Below, in pieces: positions 1 through 13,059 of a stretch of 64,000 nt of DNA. The notes below the pieces were generated by a model. It had not been told where the DNA came from, ran no database searches, and saw only the letters and a program-made list of their open reading frames with translations. The position numbers were made by a program, and so were the translations under genes. The stretch's first letter is position 1. Every line of letters starts with the position of its first letter. The stretch covers positions 49,134,098-49,198,097 of the forward strand of contig CM043962.1 in NCBI GenBank assembly GCA_014529385.2, written 5' to 3'. This DNA comes from Adiantum capillus-veneris (Eukaryota > Streptophyta > Polypodiopsida > Polypodiales > Pteridaceae).

Positions 1-69
1 TTAGGGTTTTGTAATTGATAGAGTTTAAATATGCATGGTGTGAGGAATTGAACATAAAGTTATAATATT

Positions 70-1170
70 GCATTTTTACACACGACAATAAACTTTTGCT
101 ACATTTGCATACATAGTATTTAACATGTGCTCCATCACAAATAGCATCTCAGGCTCGTCTACATTCCTCCTAGTAGTTGCATCATTATTTTGCTGCCTCT
201 TGTCTGGACACACATATTGAAATTGACCATGTCTACCACAACCCCAACATACAACATTCATAAGTTGACATGTATTGTTACGTTGCACATTACCACGACG
301 TCTTGGACTCCCCCTGTCTTGGAAATTTCCTTGACCACTTGTGTTCTATCTCTAGGCATTATTCTATTGCTATGCTTGGTGGTCGCCTCTTCCTCGACCA
401 CCTCTATGAAATGTACCGTGTCCTATTCCTCTTCCTCTATTGTTAAAGAGGATCTGTTCAGAATTATTTATCTTCCTCGACCCCCTCCATGACATGTACA
501 ACGTCCTCTTTCTCTTCCTCTATTGTTAAGGAGAACCTGCTCAAAATTATTTCAGCCTTGCATAGAGGAGTCTTCCTCAAGTTTATTCTCTTGCACAATT
601 AGTAAGGACACCAAATCTGTAAATGTAGGAACGTTTTCTCGAAGATGGATGCTAGTCTTAAATTGTTAGTACTCTAGACCCTAACCTTGCAAACATACTT
701 TTGCATCATCATCATCATCAATTGTAACACCAATTGATGTAAAGGACTCACATATGTTCTTTATCTTCAATATATCGTTGTTGTTGGATAGGTTGCATTG
801 TATTCAACTTGGTCTTTGATTGCAGCTTCCTTGCTTTTGTGTTGGTCTCATCATTGTCCCAAGCCTCCTTAGGGGTGTGAGCATCTTGTATGAACCCAAT
901 CATAGTGTCTTGCACACTCACACAAAGCCAATACATGACCTTTCAAGCTCCTTGGTTCCAACCTTTAAACACCTTTATTTACACAACAATTGCACCTTCC
1001 CTTGGTAACGGTGGTGTTGTCTCATGCTCTCCATCAGTGTACTCCCAATAACCTTTACCCATAAGGAAATTGGTCATTTTGAACTTCCAAGCATGGAAGT
1101 TGTTCTTGTCCAGCTTCCTTGCTAACAATCTAGTGAAGTCCATCATCGTTGGATGACATGTTTCCAACAC
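70..1170 (-). pseudogene. Ty1/copia gag remnant
   Basis: Read on the minus strand, this shows the usual order of a plant copia Gag. Near 1170-1080 lies an N-terminal block (LDKNNFHAWKFKM...GKGYWEY). Near 930-780 is a UBN2-type block (TPKEAWD, NTKARKLQSKTKLN). At 260-190 is a CCHC zinc knuckle (CWGCGRHGQFQYVCPDK). The pieces lie in different frames and are separated by stops, so it cannot make a Gag. Protease, integrase and RT would lie to the left, beyond the window start. No LTR is visible. Assignment to copia Gag is from motif order; the family within copia is not resolved. Confidence 0.75.
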
Positions 1171-1415
1171 TTCACCGAGTCTCTAAGCAGTCGACTAAAA
1201 ATAGTCAGTTACCACTTGTAACCACAATATACGTACATATACTTGTTTCACAATTCTTAATAGTATTTGCGAACACTGCAGCCAAAATGGAACTTTTTGC
1301 ACCACCAGATATACACAAACCTGAACCTTAACATTTTTGCATGCTAACATACTCTAGCTTACACACAACCAACCATATTAATAGATAGAGAAGGAGAGAG
1401 CTTGAGCTCTTGCCA

Positions 1416-1512
<97 letters not shown>
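1416..1512. repeat. (CA)n microsatellite, ~97 bp
   Basis: An almost uninterrupted CA dinucleotide run, followed by a degenerate tail with ATGCGC-type alternation. The open frames across it (His-Thr or Cys-Val repeats) are artefacts of the repeat. Confidence 0.98.
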
Positions 1513-1514
<2 letters not shown>

Positions 1515-2237
1515 CGCATGAACGCGCATGCACACAGTACTTCATCTTCGTCTTTACTAACTCAAGATAAGAAGTCTACAAAGCATAAATGGAAAAATAC
1601 AACAAAAGAGGAAACTAGTATAACAGTCTGCTATGAACTGTTAGTGAGTGAGCTGGATGGATGAGTGTGCCATCACTCCAGTAGGTAGACCAAGTCAATG
1701 TAGTCTAGTTATAGTATCATTGGCAAAGATATGTAGATCCACCAAGGCATGCTAATGATGATGATTGTTGCTGATAGTTATCCAGGAGTAGTAGTTGTTA
1801 AGCTTGACATCTCAACATGGAGAAGCTTGTAATCTTGAATTCATGACAAAGAAAGCCTTCCAAAATAGATGTAGTGCCATTTTGTTTGAATTAGTTGATG
1901 CATGGTAAGGAAGTGCTCTTCTTTGCGTCAACACACTCATTGGAGCAACTTTAAGGTATCAATACCACTAATAACTTGTGGTCCCTTGTCAAGCACTTCC
2001 GACAAGATTTAGATCTTAGTGAACAAACGAACTTTTTTACTTCACAATATTGAGAAGAGAGTGATCAAGCACAAATGTGAAAGAAATAATTGATGTCAAC
2101 ATAAAGGAGATTACATAAGACATATCAACCATTTTCTTGAAAATGGATTGAGTATTTGTTGTCCACCTTGTTATTTGATAATTTATAATATAGGAGTACA
2201 AAGCAATAATAGAGCTAAAACTATATCTTCCACGTTT
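1513..2237. other. No gene seen
   Basis: AT-rich unique-looking DNA with only short open frames that show no recognisable domain, codon pattern or splice structure. Nothing supportable. Confidence 0.6.
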
Positions 2238-3075
2238 TGCCCCACTCAAGGTTTCAACTACTTTGCCGCTTTTAAAAATGGGATAATATTCCTAGTAGAA
2301 ACGATTACCAATGATCTTGGCTCGCTCAACTTCCTCTAGACTTCCATTTGAGTATTTGAAGCATGATTGAAATGTCAAAAAGATCATGTAAGCTGACATG
2401 ATTTTGAGAGTCTCTCTTTCGTATAAATTTGGGTACATCTTTCAAACCAAAGGAACTTTTCTTAAAAGAAATGTGCATTTTCATGGACTACTAACATTTT
2501 AGTAAAGTTTGGAATCTTGGAAAGGTGAAACCTAGGAAATATGTCTTTAAGTTTCTCAAAACCCAATCACGTGACATATCTATAACTGTCTAGTGCAAAA
2601 CTTGAGAGATGGTGTTCATCTTATGAGGATTCCAAAGTTTTGACCATGGATCCCAAACTTGTATGAGATTCCCATATCTTCTAAATTTCTTCCCCATTCA
2701 AGCTTTTGACAATTCTACTACCTTAGAAAATGGAATAAAATTCCTAGTAGAAATGATCAAAATGCTATTAGCTTGCTCACCTGCCTATAGGCTTCCCTTT
2801 CAATATTTGAAGCAAGATTGCAACGTCCAAAAAAGCATGTAAATTGACACGATTTTGAAAGCCCTCTCCTATATAAAGTTGGGTCCATCCTTCAAGCAAG
2901 GAAACTTTTCTTTAAAGGAATTTGTGTTTGCATGGACTAACAACATATTAGTAAATTTTGGAATCTTGACCTACACAAAGCTATGGAGTGCACAATGTGG
3001 AGATATGGTGTTCAACTTACAAGGATTCCAAAGTTTTGACCATGGGTCCCAAACTTATGGGACATTCCTAGACTG
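2238..3075. repeat. Diverged tandem duplication, two ~400-bp units
   Basis: Unit 1 (about 2238-2680) and unit 2 (about 2690-3075) share the same succession of blocks. These are a 'ttttgccccactcaag / ttccccattcaagc' start, 'attcctagtagaaa', 'tatttgaagca.gattg', 'catggactaacaac', and an end block 'ggattccaaagttttgacca'. By eye the units are roughly 75-80% alike with small indels, so the duplication is old. No coding signal runs through both copies. The nature of the parent sequence is unknown. Confidence 0.8.
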
Positions 3076-4140
3076 TGTTGACTCCTAAGATGATAGCTAA
3101 AGTGGACCTTTGCACCCAAAACACAATCACCAGGCTTGACACATCTTGTGAATTTGCAAATGTTATTCAAAATAAAAGCCCGCAAGTATCCAAAACGATG
3201 AAATTCATAACAACCAAATATGTTTGAGAGCCTAGTAGAGAGAATAGTGGAAGCTTGATAGAGGTCCATTTACGTTTGTTTTTGTAAGGAAAATAGGAAG
3301 AAAAAAGAGTATGTTGATCATCTCTTGATGGTAACTACTTCGGGGGCATCCACCTTTATCAAAATGTGCTCCTTTTGTACTTAGCATAATACTTGCTCCC
3401 ATGAAAAACATCGCACGTTGTGTGTAGAATGAATGTATTATTGACTTCTATGGTGGTTCATCCCAGAGACAAGCTAGTAAATGTCGGAAGCAATCGTTCA
3501 TTGTTCTTCATCTCTTGCCATGAGACATCAAGCCTTAAGAGACAAGCTTGCACGAGAATACAAGCATAAAAAATGCAATCTATGCAACACATATGTACAC
3601 TATTGCCTTCCTAAATCTATCCACTTTGGTATCATATTAATCACCTTTTACAATAGTGAATACTCATGATATGAGAGCTTGATTTTTAAGTAACATGCAA
3701 GCCGAAACAACATCTTGAGTGGAACAATGCATGAAGATATGGTAACTGTATTGGAATGATCTAATGTTTGGTTTTGCATTTAGGTTCAAATCAAAACATT
3801 ACACGTTTGAGAGTCTCAGGAGTGTTGCTACTAAGAACGTACCGATGAATGATTACTTCAATCTATGGAGCAATCGGACCAATCATAGAGGTGTGCTGTT
3901 CATGTACTTCAAAGCAGAGTGTTCCATTTGTGGATGCCATTTGAAGGTCTCTACAACATTTGCAAGCTTGTTGCATAGTTTGGTGACGATACAACCTTTG
4001 ATAGAGGGGTGACTCGTGAGAACGGTGTCTCTCACAGCATCTGAGCTGGCGTTGCGATATGACGTGGTAGACACGTTGGTAAGCTGACGTGGTGAGAATA
4101 CAAAGTGAACTGTTGAAGCGAGCGTTGACGGGTGCGTTCT
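3076..4140. other. Intergenic DNA upstream of the OBERON homologue
   Basis: No convincing gene. Short open frames (for example near 3481 and 3764) have no domain and no conserved extension. The final few hundred bases should contain the promoter of the gene starting at 4355, but I can point to no specific TATA element with confidence. Confidence 0.5.
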
Positions 4141-4354
4141 TGTGCTTGGGTTGACTCTACGAACACTGTCTCTCTCTAGACTCTCTCTCTATCGACGAGA
4201 AGCTTGACGTCGCCATAGCCAAAGGTTTCTCTGTGTTTCTCTGTGGGTGAGCGCTCCACAGCACTCTATCGAGCCTGCGGCCATGGTATTTCTTCCCATT
4301 TGACAGGGCTCTTCCCCTTTCTTTGCTCGCTGCTCGTAGATTCCTCGTCGTGCC
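4141..4354 (+). promoter_or_regulatory. 5' leader with CT-rich Y-patch
   Basis: The stretch before the start codon becomes richer in GC and C+T. It contains a CTCTCTCT pyrimidine patch at about 4165-4191, a common plant core-promoter or leader signal (Y patch). The start codon at 4355 sits in a strong plant context (gtgccATGGa). Promoter position is inferred and no transcript evidence is available. Confidence 0.45.
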
Positions 4355-7300
4355 ATGGACTCCTGCAACAGTAGTCCTTCCCATTCCTTCAAAGATCGGC
4401 CTCGCAGTCACCATGGCGACATTTCTCGCCAGCCATCCTTTACCCATACTCTCGATCGAGCGAAATCGCCCGCAGGTAGAGGAGCCTCAGAGTCTGCCTC
4501 TGCTGGTGCCCGAGATCCTGCTCGTCGTAGCTATGGAGACTACAGTGCAGACAAGAATGGGGGCGATGGACTCCTTTCCAGCCCAGACAGGAGCAGAAGC
4601 TCCCTCAGAAGGCCTTTTGGGTTTGAGCGTGTGGACAGACAACGCGACTCGAAGGCCGAGATGCATAGATCTGCAAGGTCATGCACCCCCTCCCGCAACC
4701 CTGACAGGGAGAGTGGAGAAACAGGGGTCAGGCCAGCTAATAAAAGGAGCAACCATGGGGAGCTTGCACACAGACATGAGATTTTGGAAGGGGTAAGCAG
4801 TACCCCTCTACATGGCGAGAGGGACTCAGGTAGCTGCAAAGGGGCAGCAAGGAAGGGCTATGACAGAGATGGTGGGGACGCGAGGTGGCGAAGCTCGGCT
4901 AGCCCAGAGATTGATGGGGAGCCGAGCAAAAGCCCTGTTTCGGGGAAACCTGTTATGAGAATTGATAGCGAGGAGGCCTTCAAGGGGTCTCCTAGGAGGC
5001 CCACACCAGGCTTGCAATCGGTGAGAAAAGATGTCCCTTTGGAAAAGGACTGCACAGGAAGCTCTCCCGGGAAGAAGGAGTCGTTAGAGAGAGGAAAGTT
5101 TTCGCCTCCCATCAAAGCTTCTACAAGAGAAGTGCATGATGATGTAGATGCCACTTCATCAAAGACAAAGCCTTGCAAATTCAGGGATCTGGACAAGATC
5201 AAAGAGCAGGAAGTTAGTTCAAATGAAACAGAGGCAAGATCATGGGGCAAGAGCTTTTTCTCTAGATTGCGCAGTGGTGGCGATGATACACTTGAAGACG
5301 AACAGTCACATGATGCAAAGAGTGTGCATGAAGACACTCGAGAGAGGAGTCCCATTCCTTTTCTGCACGTTTCAAAGAGGGCGAGGTCAGATAGAGATAG
5401 AGGAAGACGAGATGAGCATGCTGGTAAGAGCTCGACCCGACATTCTCAGTGGAATGAATTTGTCAAAACAGACTCTCGTAAGGCATCCCCTACTTATAGG
5501 TCAGATTATGATTCATATGGGATGAAAAGCATCGACAATGAGTATGATGCCATGCATGAACCAAAGGAGAATGAGGAGACCTCTGCAAGGAGCGTGGACA
5601 ATGGAGGTTTACCTGCAAACAAAAGGTTGGTTGAAAATGTGGAAAAGGAGTGCAGGGATCCTACTGGTGGGGGCAACAGCGACATGGAAGAGGGTGAATT
5701 GGAGCCCGACACCGATACAATGATTACACCGAGCTTTACAGAAGAGAAGAGTTCACATGCTAAGGAGGGGGATGATATAAAAAGAGAAACTTGCTCTGTT
5801 TCTGTCAAGGTATTGAAGGGCAAAGAACTTTGTGAAGTCCAATTTAAAGTCGATGTTGGGGGCGAGGACAAGCTTGTGGTCAATGGGGATCAAATAGGGG
5901 ATGGTAACAGCAAGATTGACCAGGATGGAGAAAAATCTCTGCCACCAGAAGAAAAGGAAGAAAAGCAGGGCTCTCCATTGGAGGCAGAAACAGTCAATGT
6001 GCAGGTTAAGCCGAATAATTTGCAAGTCTCAACAAGTAAAGTCTTGGAGCTAGGTGAGAGCTCAAGATCAGGGGTACTCTTTGATTTACTGGGTACAAAA
6101 ACTGAACCAAAAAGTTGGAATCTACATCTACCAGCATCAGACAATGCTATCGAGTCAAGCAAGGACAACACTGTGGAGTCAAGCAAGGACAACACTGTGG
6201 AGTCAAGCAAAGAGTTGACATTGTCGTTATTTACAAATCCAAATGCCGCGCAGAGGGAAAGTTCACCTTCAAAAGGAGATGCGCACCAGAAGGGGTCAAA
6301 TGGGAAGCAGATCGAGAGGCCACAGAACTCAGAAGCGGGAGGTGGGGAAGAGTCCAGTCAGTTATCTGGGCATAAGCAGAAAAAGTTAAAATTGGAGTCT
6401 TTGCAGTTGTCTTTGGCTCTTCCAGGATCATCTAACATGGCAGTAGGCCCCGATCCTATACGTTCGGCTGCCCCTTTAGAGCCAGCGAGAAGTGTCCAAT
6501 CCCTAAATCAGACACAGACACACACACAGAACTTTTTGCAGTCACAAACCTATACCAATTCTGACGGGTTTACCAGCTCGTTTTCGTTTTCACAATCTGA
6601 GTCTTTCATACACAATCCCAGCTGCTCTTTGAATTGCACTTCATTGGAAAACCAGGAGCTTTCATGTGGCGGAACAAGGCAACTATCCCAAGGAACAGAG
6701 CAGATGTCCAATCGAAGCTGGCCAGCCCTGAGCGGAAATGAACAAGGAATGCATACTGTCACAAGTGTGTCACATGACAAGTCCAAGCATAGGCGTGGGA
6801 TTCCGCTTTATCAAAGAGTTTTACAAAATGGTAGCATGCATCAAGGATTCCCCTCTGTCACAGGAAGTAATAGAAGCTCTGGAAGCAACCACTTCTCACA
6901 AAAAAGTCATCATTATGGGCAGAGATTGCAAGAGGGCCCAAAGATTTTAGATTCAAGCTCTCAAGATCTGGATGGATCTGTAAGGCAGATCACCACAAAT
7001 AAGGATATTATGGAGAGGGTTCGGCAACAAAAGGCCTGGTTTGCATCTAAACAACAGGCCATGTCCGCAGAACCCCGCCGTGAACCAAATGCAGCACAAG
7101 ATAGGGATAAGCCTGTAGATCCTGCTGCAGCCAATGCAAAGGGGACAATTTCGACAGGGAAAGACATCATGGTAGGAGAGAGAAATGTATTGAGTGAGAA
7201 AATTGGGCTCCATGAAATCACAACAGATCCCATTGCTGTCATGGCACAGAAGCTCCAAGAGTTGCCAGACAGTTTTCTTGAGGGGTTGAAAGGTGTTGCC

Positions 7301-8021
7301 AAGGGAGTGCTTGGCAGCTTTGAAAAGCGGGAGGAATTTGTAGCTTTGCAAGAAAATATTCGGAGGAGGACAGATTTGACAGAGGATTCCCTCTTGCGAG
7401 CGCATCGCACACAATTGGAGATTCTTGTAGCATTAAAGACTGGAATCCAGGCATTTGTTCAGGAGGGATCGAAGCCGCAGACCTACAAGGCACTCATAGA
7501 GATCTTCTTGCAGACAAGGTGTAGGAATATAGCTTGCCAGCAGCCGCTATCTGTATGTGGATCAGAATGCAGAGTCTGCTCAAAGAAGAGTGGATTTTGC
7601 CATGAGTGTATGTGTGTTGTGTGCTTTAAGTTTGATTCAGATAATAACACTTGTCGTTGGCTTGGATGTGATCTGTGTCTACATTGGTGTCATACTGATT
7701 GTGGCCTACGAATGTCCTATATTGCACCCACTCCAACAGCTCAAAGTACAAGTGGCACCACAGAAATGCAGTATCATTGTGTTGCTTGTGATCACAAATC
7801 AGAGTTGTATGGGTTTGTAAAAGATGTGTTTCATAATTGTGCCGAGACATGGGGTGCAGAGACACTTGCAAAGGAGTTGGATTGTGTCAGAAGAATATTT
7901 CATGGAAGTGAAGATATGAGAGGAAAGCAATTATGCTGGAAAGCTGAGCAGATGTTGCAGAAGCTTGAGAACAAAATAGATGCTGCTGAAGTTCGCAGGA
8001 GCATGTTACGCTTCTTTCATG
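4355..8021 (+). CDS. OBE: OBERON3/4 (TITANIA)-like PHD-finger protein, first coding exon
   Basis: This exon encodes residues 1-1222 of a nuclear chromatin-associated PHD protein. Residues 1-~440 are polar, S/R/D-rich and disordered-looking. DMEEGELEPDT lies near residue 443, a 3x8-residue repeat (ESSKDNTV) near 600, and two LxLxL EAR-type motifs (LTLSL near 620, LQLSLAL near 682). RRGIPLYQRVL is near 812 and the conserved Oberon block starting QKLQELPDSFLEGLKG near 960. The Cys/His-rich Oberon PHD finger (CRVCSKKSGFCHECMC onward) is at about 1056-1140. Known Arabidopsis OBE proteins act in meristem and embryo root patterning; OBE4 is also over 1,100 residues. The exon ends at ...CAT G|GTAAAAG (phase 1). 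If the donor is not used, translation runs on 75 codons to a stop at 8248, giving a form without the coiled coil. Orthology to OBE3 or OBE4 specifically is unresolved. Confidence 0.92.
6152..6219 (+). repeat. Tandem 24-bp in-frame coding repeat (~2.8 units)
   Basis: A 24-bp unit encoding ESSKDNTV is repeated within the OBERON exon at 6152, 6176 and 6200; the last unit diverges after ESSK. It preserves frame and lies in the low-complexity linker, so length variation between alleles would be tolerated. Confidence 0.9.
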
Positions 8022-8374
8022 GTAAAAGATATTCTACCTTTAAACTCTGCTTCTGGTTTACCTATGGCCAAGTTTTCACTGTTTCTTGTTTGTTAGTGGC
8101 TAGAAATGGATTTTGTTTGGGGGTTATAAGAATCCAAAGATGTGTTTCTGCTCTTCATGAAGTATTCTGTGTGCTTTCCTTCAATGATAGGTTTGTAGAA
8201 GAGAATAATGATGGGTGGCAGTGGTGTACAAGACTAAGCAAGCCATGAATCACCCAAGCTCAGGAAGCTTCTTCTGGCTCTTTCCATCGTCTAAAGTCCA
8301 TTCAAGTCTTTAATCGCCGTTGGGAGATTCAATACCACTACTTGGGAGGAGATTGTTTTTGTGGCGTTGGATAG

Positions 8375-9590
8375 TGTACGTGCACATGGCTCTATGTGCC
8401 ACGTGGACATGCTTCATCGACTTCTAGAGCCAATTTTCGAATTTTGGAGCCCTCTTGCATAAATGAGCTATACAAGCATTTTGGTAGATGTTATTACACT
8501 ACCGTGGGCATCTGGCATGGCGTGCATGTAGTTTTAGGTTAGAGGAATCCAACGAGCCATTTCCCACGTCAATCGGATTCTTGGGTGTGTAGATGTGCGA
8601 CAGTTTCACCCAAAAATTGAGCTCTTGTCAAACTTATTTATAAATCATTCGAATGATTTTATTTATAATAATTTGACAGAGGTTTTGCCCTACCTACACC
8701 TTAAGGAGTTTATAACCTGCAGTTTGGTCCTATAAAGGGAGGCCAAGGAGCTAGCGTTTTAGCATCAGATGAGAAGCGCTAGTGAAAGGAGCAACTCAGC
8801 CCAACGTTTTTACTCAGATCAGCCTTGGCGTTTTGCAGCTAGCTGGCAGCCCCTAGCGTTTTTGCTTGGCGACAGCAGATCAGCCCTAGGCGATTCCTTT
8901 ACAGCAGATCAACCTCAACATTTTCAGATTTCAGCCCTTCCCCTCGCCGAAATTGGCTTGGATTTGCCCTTCGGCAGCTCAGCGAGCCTCTCGTCGGCCA
9001 TTCCCTTGCCGCCATCGAGTGCTTTCATTGCTGTCCATCATCGGCATCATTGAGATTTGCGTTTTCATCCCTGCGTTATGCGATAGGTCTGTTGTGTTTT
9101 GCTTGCCAGATCTGCGCTTTTGCAGTCAGCTTTCAGCCCTTCATTTCTCTCACATCGGGAGCGCCGTTGGTGGCCATACACAATCCTACATCCAGAAGGA
9201 TCCAAAGGTGCATCAAATCAGCCCGGAGGTGCCTCATCTCGAGGAGTTACCATGGTGACATTCCCCATTTGAGTCAGTAGAGTGTACAATTGAGGTATTG
9301 CATGTGTGTACATTCCATTTATGCAATCACAAGCAAATACCACATTGGCAACGGTCTGAGGCACTCCTGAGAGGGTTGGTTGGGACCCCATCGGGTGTCA
9401 TTCTCCCCTTCACTCTCCCTCTCTCCCCCTCTACACATCTGTACCGCTCTTTCTCAGTCGCTCTCTTAAGGGAAATAAAAAAGAACCCTCATTCATGCTA
9501 AAAAGCAATCATTAACGCAAGGAAAGAAGTAAAGATTTGTGGGAGTGTAAAACCTAAATCTTCACCATTTCAATTCTGTTGCATCTGACA
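8375..9590 (+). repeat. Solo LTR, family A
   Basis: It begins TGTACGTGCACATGG and ends ...TTGCATCTGACA. It aligns over its whole ~1.2 kb with the split LTR at 11003-11037 plus 16425-17621 (shared blocks include the catgtagttttaggttagagg region and the tataaaggga TATA-like region). Flanks GATAG (8370-8374) and GATGG (9591-9595) match at 4 of 5 positions, as expected for an old target-site duplication around a solo LTR. A TATA-like tataaaggga with the following ~60 bp may be the LTR core promoter. No internal sequence of the same element follows it. Confidence 0.75.
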
Positions 9591-11002
9591 GATGGGAAGG
9601 AACAATTTATTATTATGTCTCCACAAAGGATCTTTGGCCAAAGAAAGAAGAAGCTTAGGGAAGAAAAATCTATGTCAAGAATTATTGTGGCAACAAAGGA
9701 CATCAATGGTGGAAGTGTGGTCAATGATGAGTGTGAGTTCGTACCTAACAACATCAAAAGCCCCTCCCTTTATACATATGGGAGGAATCTTTCAAGATTT
9801 GGAGAGTTGATGTACTTGAGGTGACTCGTATAGTGGTGCCTCTAAGGCACATGATTGGTTCTTGAGGTCCGATCACGATGTCCATATATGGAGGCATTTT
9901 TTACTAATTCGTTTTGGCAACAAGTCACAAGTCCATGCTCCTAATGAATAGTGAGGGGGCAAAGGGGTGACACACTCGAGTGCTTGTATGCGGCTCGTTC
10001 TTGGTTTTCATCTCTTGATGAGGCATGAAGTTTGCAATCTAGGCATAATGTTGGGGTCTGACGAGCATTCAGACTTTTTCGATTTCATACTCATTTTTCG
10101 AACATTGAAGGTTAGGATTGGTTGTAGACAGAATATCTGTTAGACCATTTTAGGACGGATATTTATGGTATAGCTTTGCAAAGGGAAGTATTTGCTAGAC
10201 CTTCTTGGGACAGGTATCTCTTTTGTGTCAAGGAGTTGGTGTCCAGAGCATTCATTGAGAGGGCTAAAATGGATATTTCGTGTGACTTGCTTCGTGACGG
10301 AGATTTTTTGTCGTTTCAAAGTGATCAACCCTACTATTGTGTAATTTCAATGTGTCGCAAGGTGGGTGACTAGAGCATTGTGGAGGATATTCCATGATTG
10401 AGACCAAAACTGAACTTCGTAGAACCTGATTGTGCACTTGCTTGGTGCAGAGAGGACACGCGAGAGCTTGTGTGCGACAAGGCATCGACGATGTCATGAA
10501 TCTGGACCATAACCGGCTGCGTGCAGGTCATTCACTACTGAGGAGGCACCAGTTTGGAGACTGTGGCTTTGGCGAAAGCCACTTGTTCAACTGCATTGGG
10601 ATCTTGGTGAGTGGCAGTGGCCTTCGTTGAGCGATGATGGAGCCTCTCTATCCTTTTTTTGAGTACTCTATCCCCCTTGGGAAGAGGCATCTTTTACAGA
10701 CTTGGCACCCTCCATGCCAATTAGAGGTATGGTAGGATCAACGCATCCTCCCCGCTTTCAAGAGGTAGTTTTGGTCATGCATTTTGACCCTCCGTATTAG
10801 CCGTATGATATGTTTTTTTGTGTGGATGATAGCACATGCAAGATTGCCTGTGGGTACTTGGTTGGTAGTCACTGGTGATGATCCTACTTGTCAGAGGTGT
10901 ACTTGAGACCTCGAATCTTTGAGGCACTGTTTCTGGGTTTGTCCTTATGCATAACCAGTGCGGATGATAGTTTGTTGTTTATTGATTAGAGTGGGCATCC
11001 AT
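9591..11002 (+). pseudogene. Retroelement remnant with LINE zf-RVT-like end
   Basis: Mostly unassignable. About 10833-10970 translates on the plus strand, through two stops, into a pattern typical of the zinc-binding region after LINE reverse transcriptases. It reads RLPVGTWLV, then DDPTCQRC, then DLESLRHCFWVCPYA. The upstream part (9591-10800) has short open frames such as one near 9579-9824, without a family I recognise. I infer a decayed LINE 3' portion. Confidence 0.5.
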
Positions 11003-11037
11003 TGTCACGTGTACATGGCTCTATGTGCCATGTGGAC

Positions 11038-12168
11038 TGTAAGGTGCAGTAGAATGAATGTTTGAACTTTGCTCAAGATGAGCGCTCCGAACTGTGCTCA
11101 AGGTTCCTTTTGTTCTTATGGAAGGGAGAGCCTTCCGTTCTTAATGGGATAGTGCTATGATCACAAACAAAGTGAATGGACACTGTGCGTGCAAGTGTAT
11201 GAGACTGAGAGATAGAGAGAGAAGAGAATACTACACCAGAGACGTAAAACCCTCCTCCGAAGGTCCCACTCTCGTCGGCGAGAGTGGTTTACTATTGATT
11301 GCACAAACTGGTACAATGGGAATGCATGTGACTGATGCAAGTCTAGGCTATGTCGGTGTCGACGACGGGGATGGCGAGACGGACGCTATGGCTGAAATCT
11401 GCTACTCTTTATCTGCTGTCCAAAAACACTAATGGGCTGAAATCTGCTGTCCTTCTACTGCTGTCCAAAAACGCTAATGGCTGAATTCTCCTGCGGCTGA
11501 AAACGGTATGGAAAACGCTGCCCTTGCTGGTCTTTATGGCTGAAAACCTACGGGGTCTTGGGCTGAAAACTGATGTTGCTTATCTTGCTAAAAACGCCAT
11601 GCACAGATGAGGGCGATTTGATGGATTTTGCTAACGCTAGGCTAAGAAGTTCCTTGGCGATGAAGCTTGATGGAAACGCTAGCTGACTGAGGTCCTATGG
11701 CGATGGTGCCTGTTGAAAAACGCTAGTGCTGATGTTGTCTGCTTGAGGGAAAACGCCCCCAAGGGTTTCTTGCTTGAGAAGTTGCTTGTTGAGCGGTGGA
11801 GCTCCTGTTGCCTCTTCTGCCAATTAGTGCTAGTCTAGGTTTGCTTATATACAAACTTACTCAATCTGCCCTACCTACTTTCCAACAAAAGTCACTTAAA
11901 AATAATAAGTGAAAAATGTCAAAAATAGGGAAAATAGGCTAAATGCACTGGAAAATTCCCCTGAAGGATTCTGATGGGAATGCTTGTGATCATGGTGTGT
12001 GCAACCAGAGGATATGCATCTACACTAAGTGTCTGGACATGCACGGTCTGCGAACAGACTCACAATAAGTGCCAGATCACTTCTAAATCTAGACTGACTG
12101 GGCTGATTGAACCCTTGCTATACTGTAGCTTGTCCACGGGCACATAGGGTTGGATGTGTCATGTGACA
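11038..12168 (-). repeat. 3' LTR of gag-only element
   Basis: Aligns end to end with 15272-16419 with scattered substitutions and a small deletion near 12020. Starts TGTAAGGTGCAG and ends ATGTGACA on the plus strand. It contains many copies of a (C)AGCGTTTT-like word on the element's sense strand. Confidence 0.92.
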
Positions 12169-13059
12169 TCCCCTCCTTTTCAAAAGTGAGGTACTGGTAC
12201 CGAACTGTATGGCATCGAGGGAGATCGCCAATAGCATCCGGAATCCTGGAAGGGACTCTTCGCCGGCCCACTCTGATGTGTGGGTTGCGGTACTTGAACT
12301 TCATAAAGGTCTGCAACGCTTGCTTCTTTGGGCCGCACCGAAAGCGACAAATTATTTTGTGGCTCCTTCGATGCTTCAACTTCGTCGAGCGTCATGCTTC
12401 TTTCTTCTTCAAAATCTCCATGGTTGAAAATTCTTGAAACCACTTCCAACACAAAAAATGAACATACCCATTCCATGTAAAGTGAGTGGAAAAAATTTTG
12501 TCTCCCTAAAAGACTATGCGTGCAATGTAGATGAACAAATAGACGGAGTGCCAACCCGTTCACCACACACACGCAAACAATGAGATTGAATCTTTCTCTT
12601 ATGATCTAAAGCAATCAACTGTGGCAATTCACATCGGAAATGCCTATGCTTGGTGCTCATACTTTTATGTGCTCGTTCTATGAATGTGTCATGCCAAGGA
12701 AGAGACATGGAATGTGACTTCCTTACATACATACTTTTTAGCTTTTGATGAACAATCCGCATACATTCGTGCTCATTCATGAGTAAAACGTGCTCAACGT
12801 ACAATATGTCATGCCTAGGAAAAGGGATCCCATAAAGACGCTAATGAAAATACAGGAAACGATCACGAATGAAACATTCGTACAATGCGTGCGTATCAAT
12901 CATGCGAACACATAATACTTCCTGTGAGGGTTCGTTGGACCTAGGCTTGAGAGCCAAGATCGGTTCTTAGTGAAGGGGTGCTTTGGACCTAGGCTTGAGA
13001 GCCAAGATCGATCCTTCGTGATTGATCGAACCTGCAACGAGGTTAGCTTGGCTAGAAAA

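Noticed and set aside
1-30. TTAGGGTTTT at the window start as telomere
   Set aside because: Only one unit is present, in ordinary AT-rich DNA next to a copia gag remnant.
1328-1664. CA/GT repeat frames (also at 24856-25245 and 36635-37175) as coding
   Set aside because: Products are Cys-Val or His-Thr repeats arising solely from dinucleotide runs.
8191-8248. A small extra OBERON exon (FVEENNDGWQW) after an AG at 8189-8190
   Set aside because: Joining it to the phase-1 donor at 8022 gives an immediate TAG, and the reading that looks protein-like needs a different phase.
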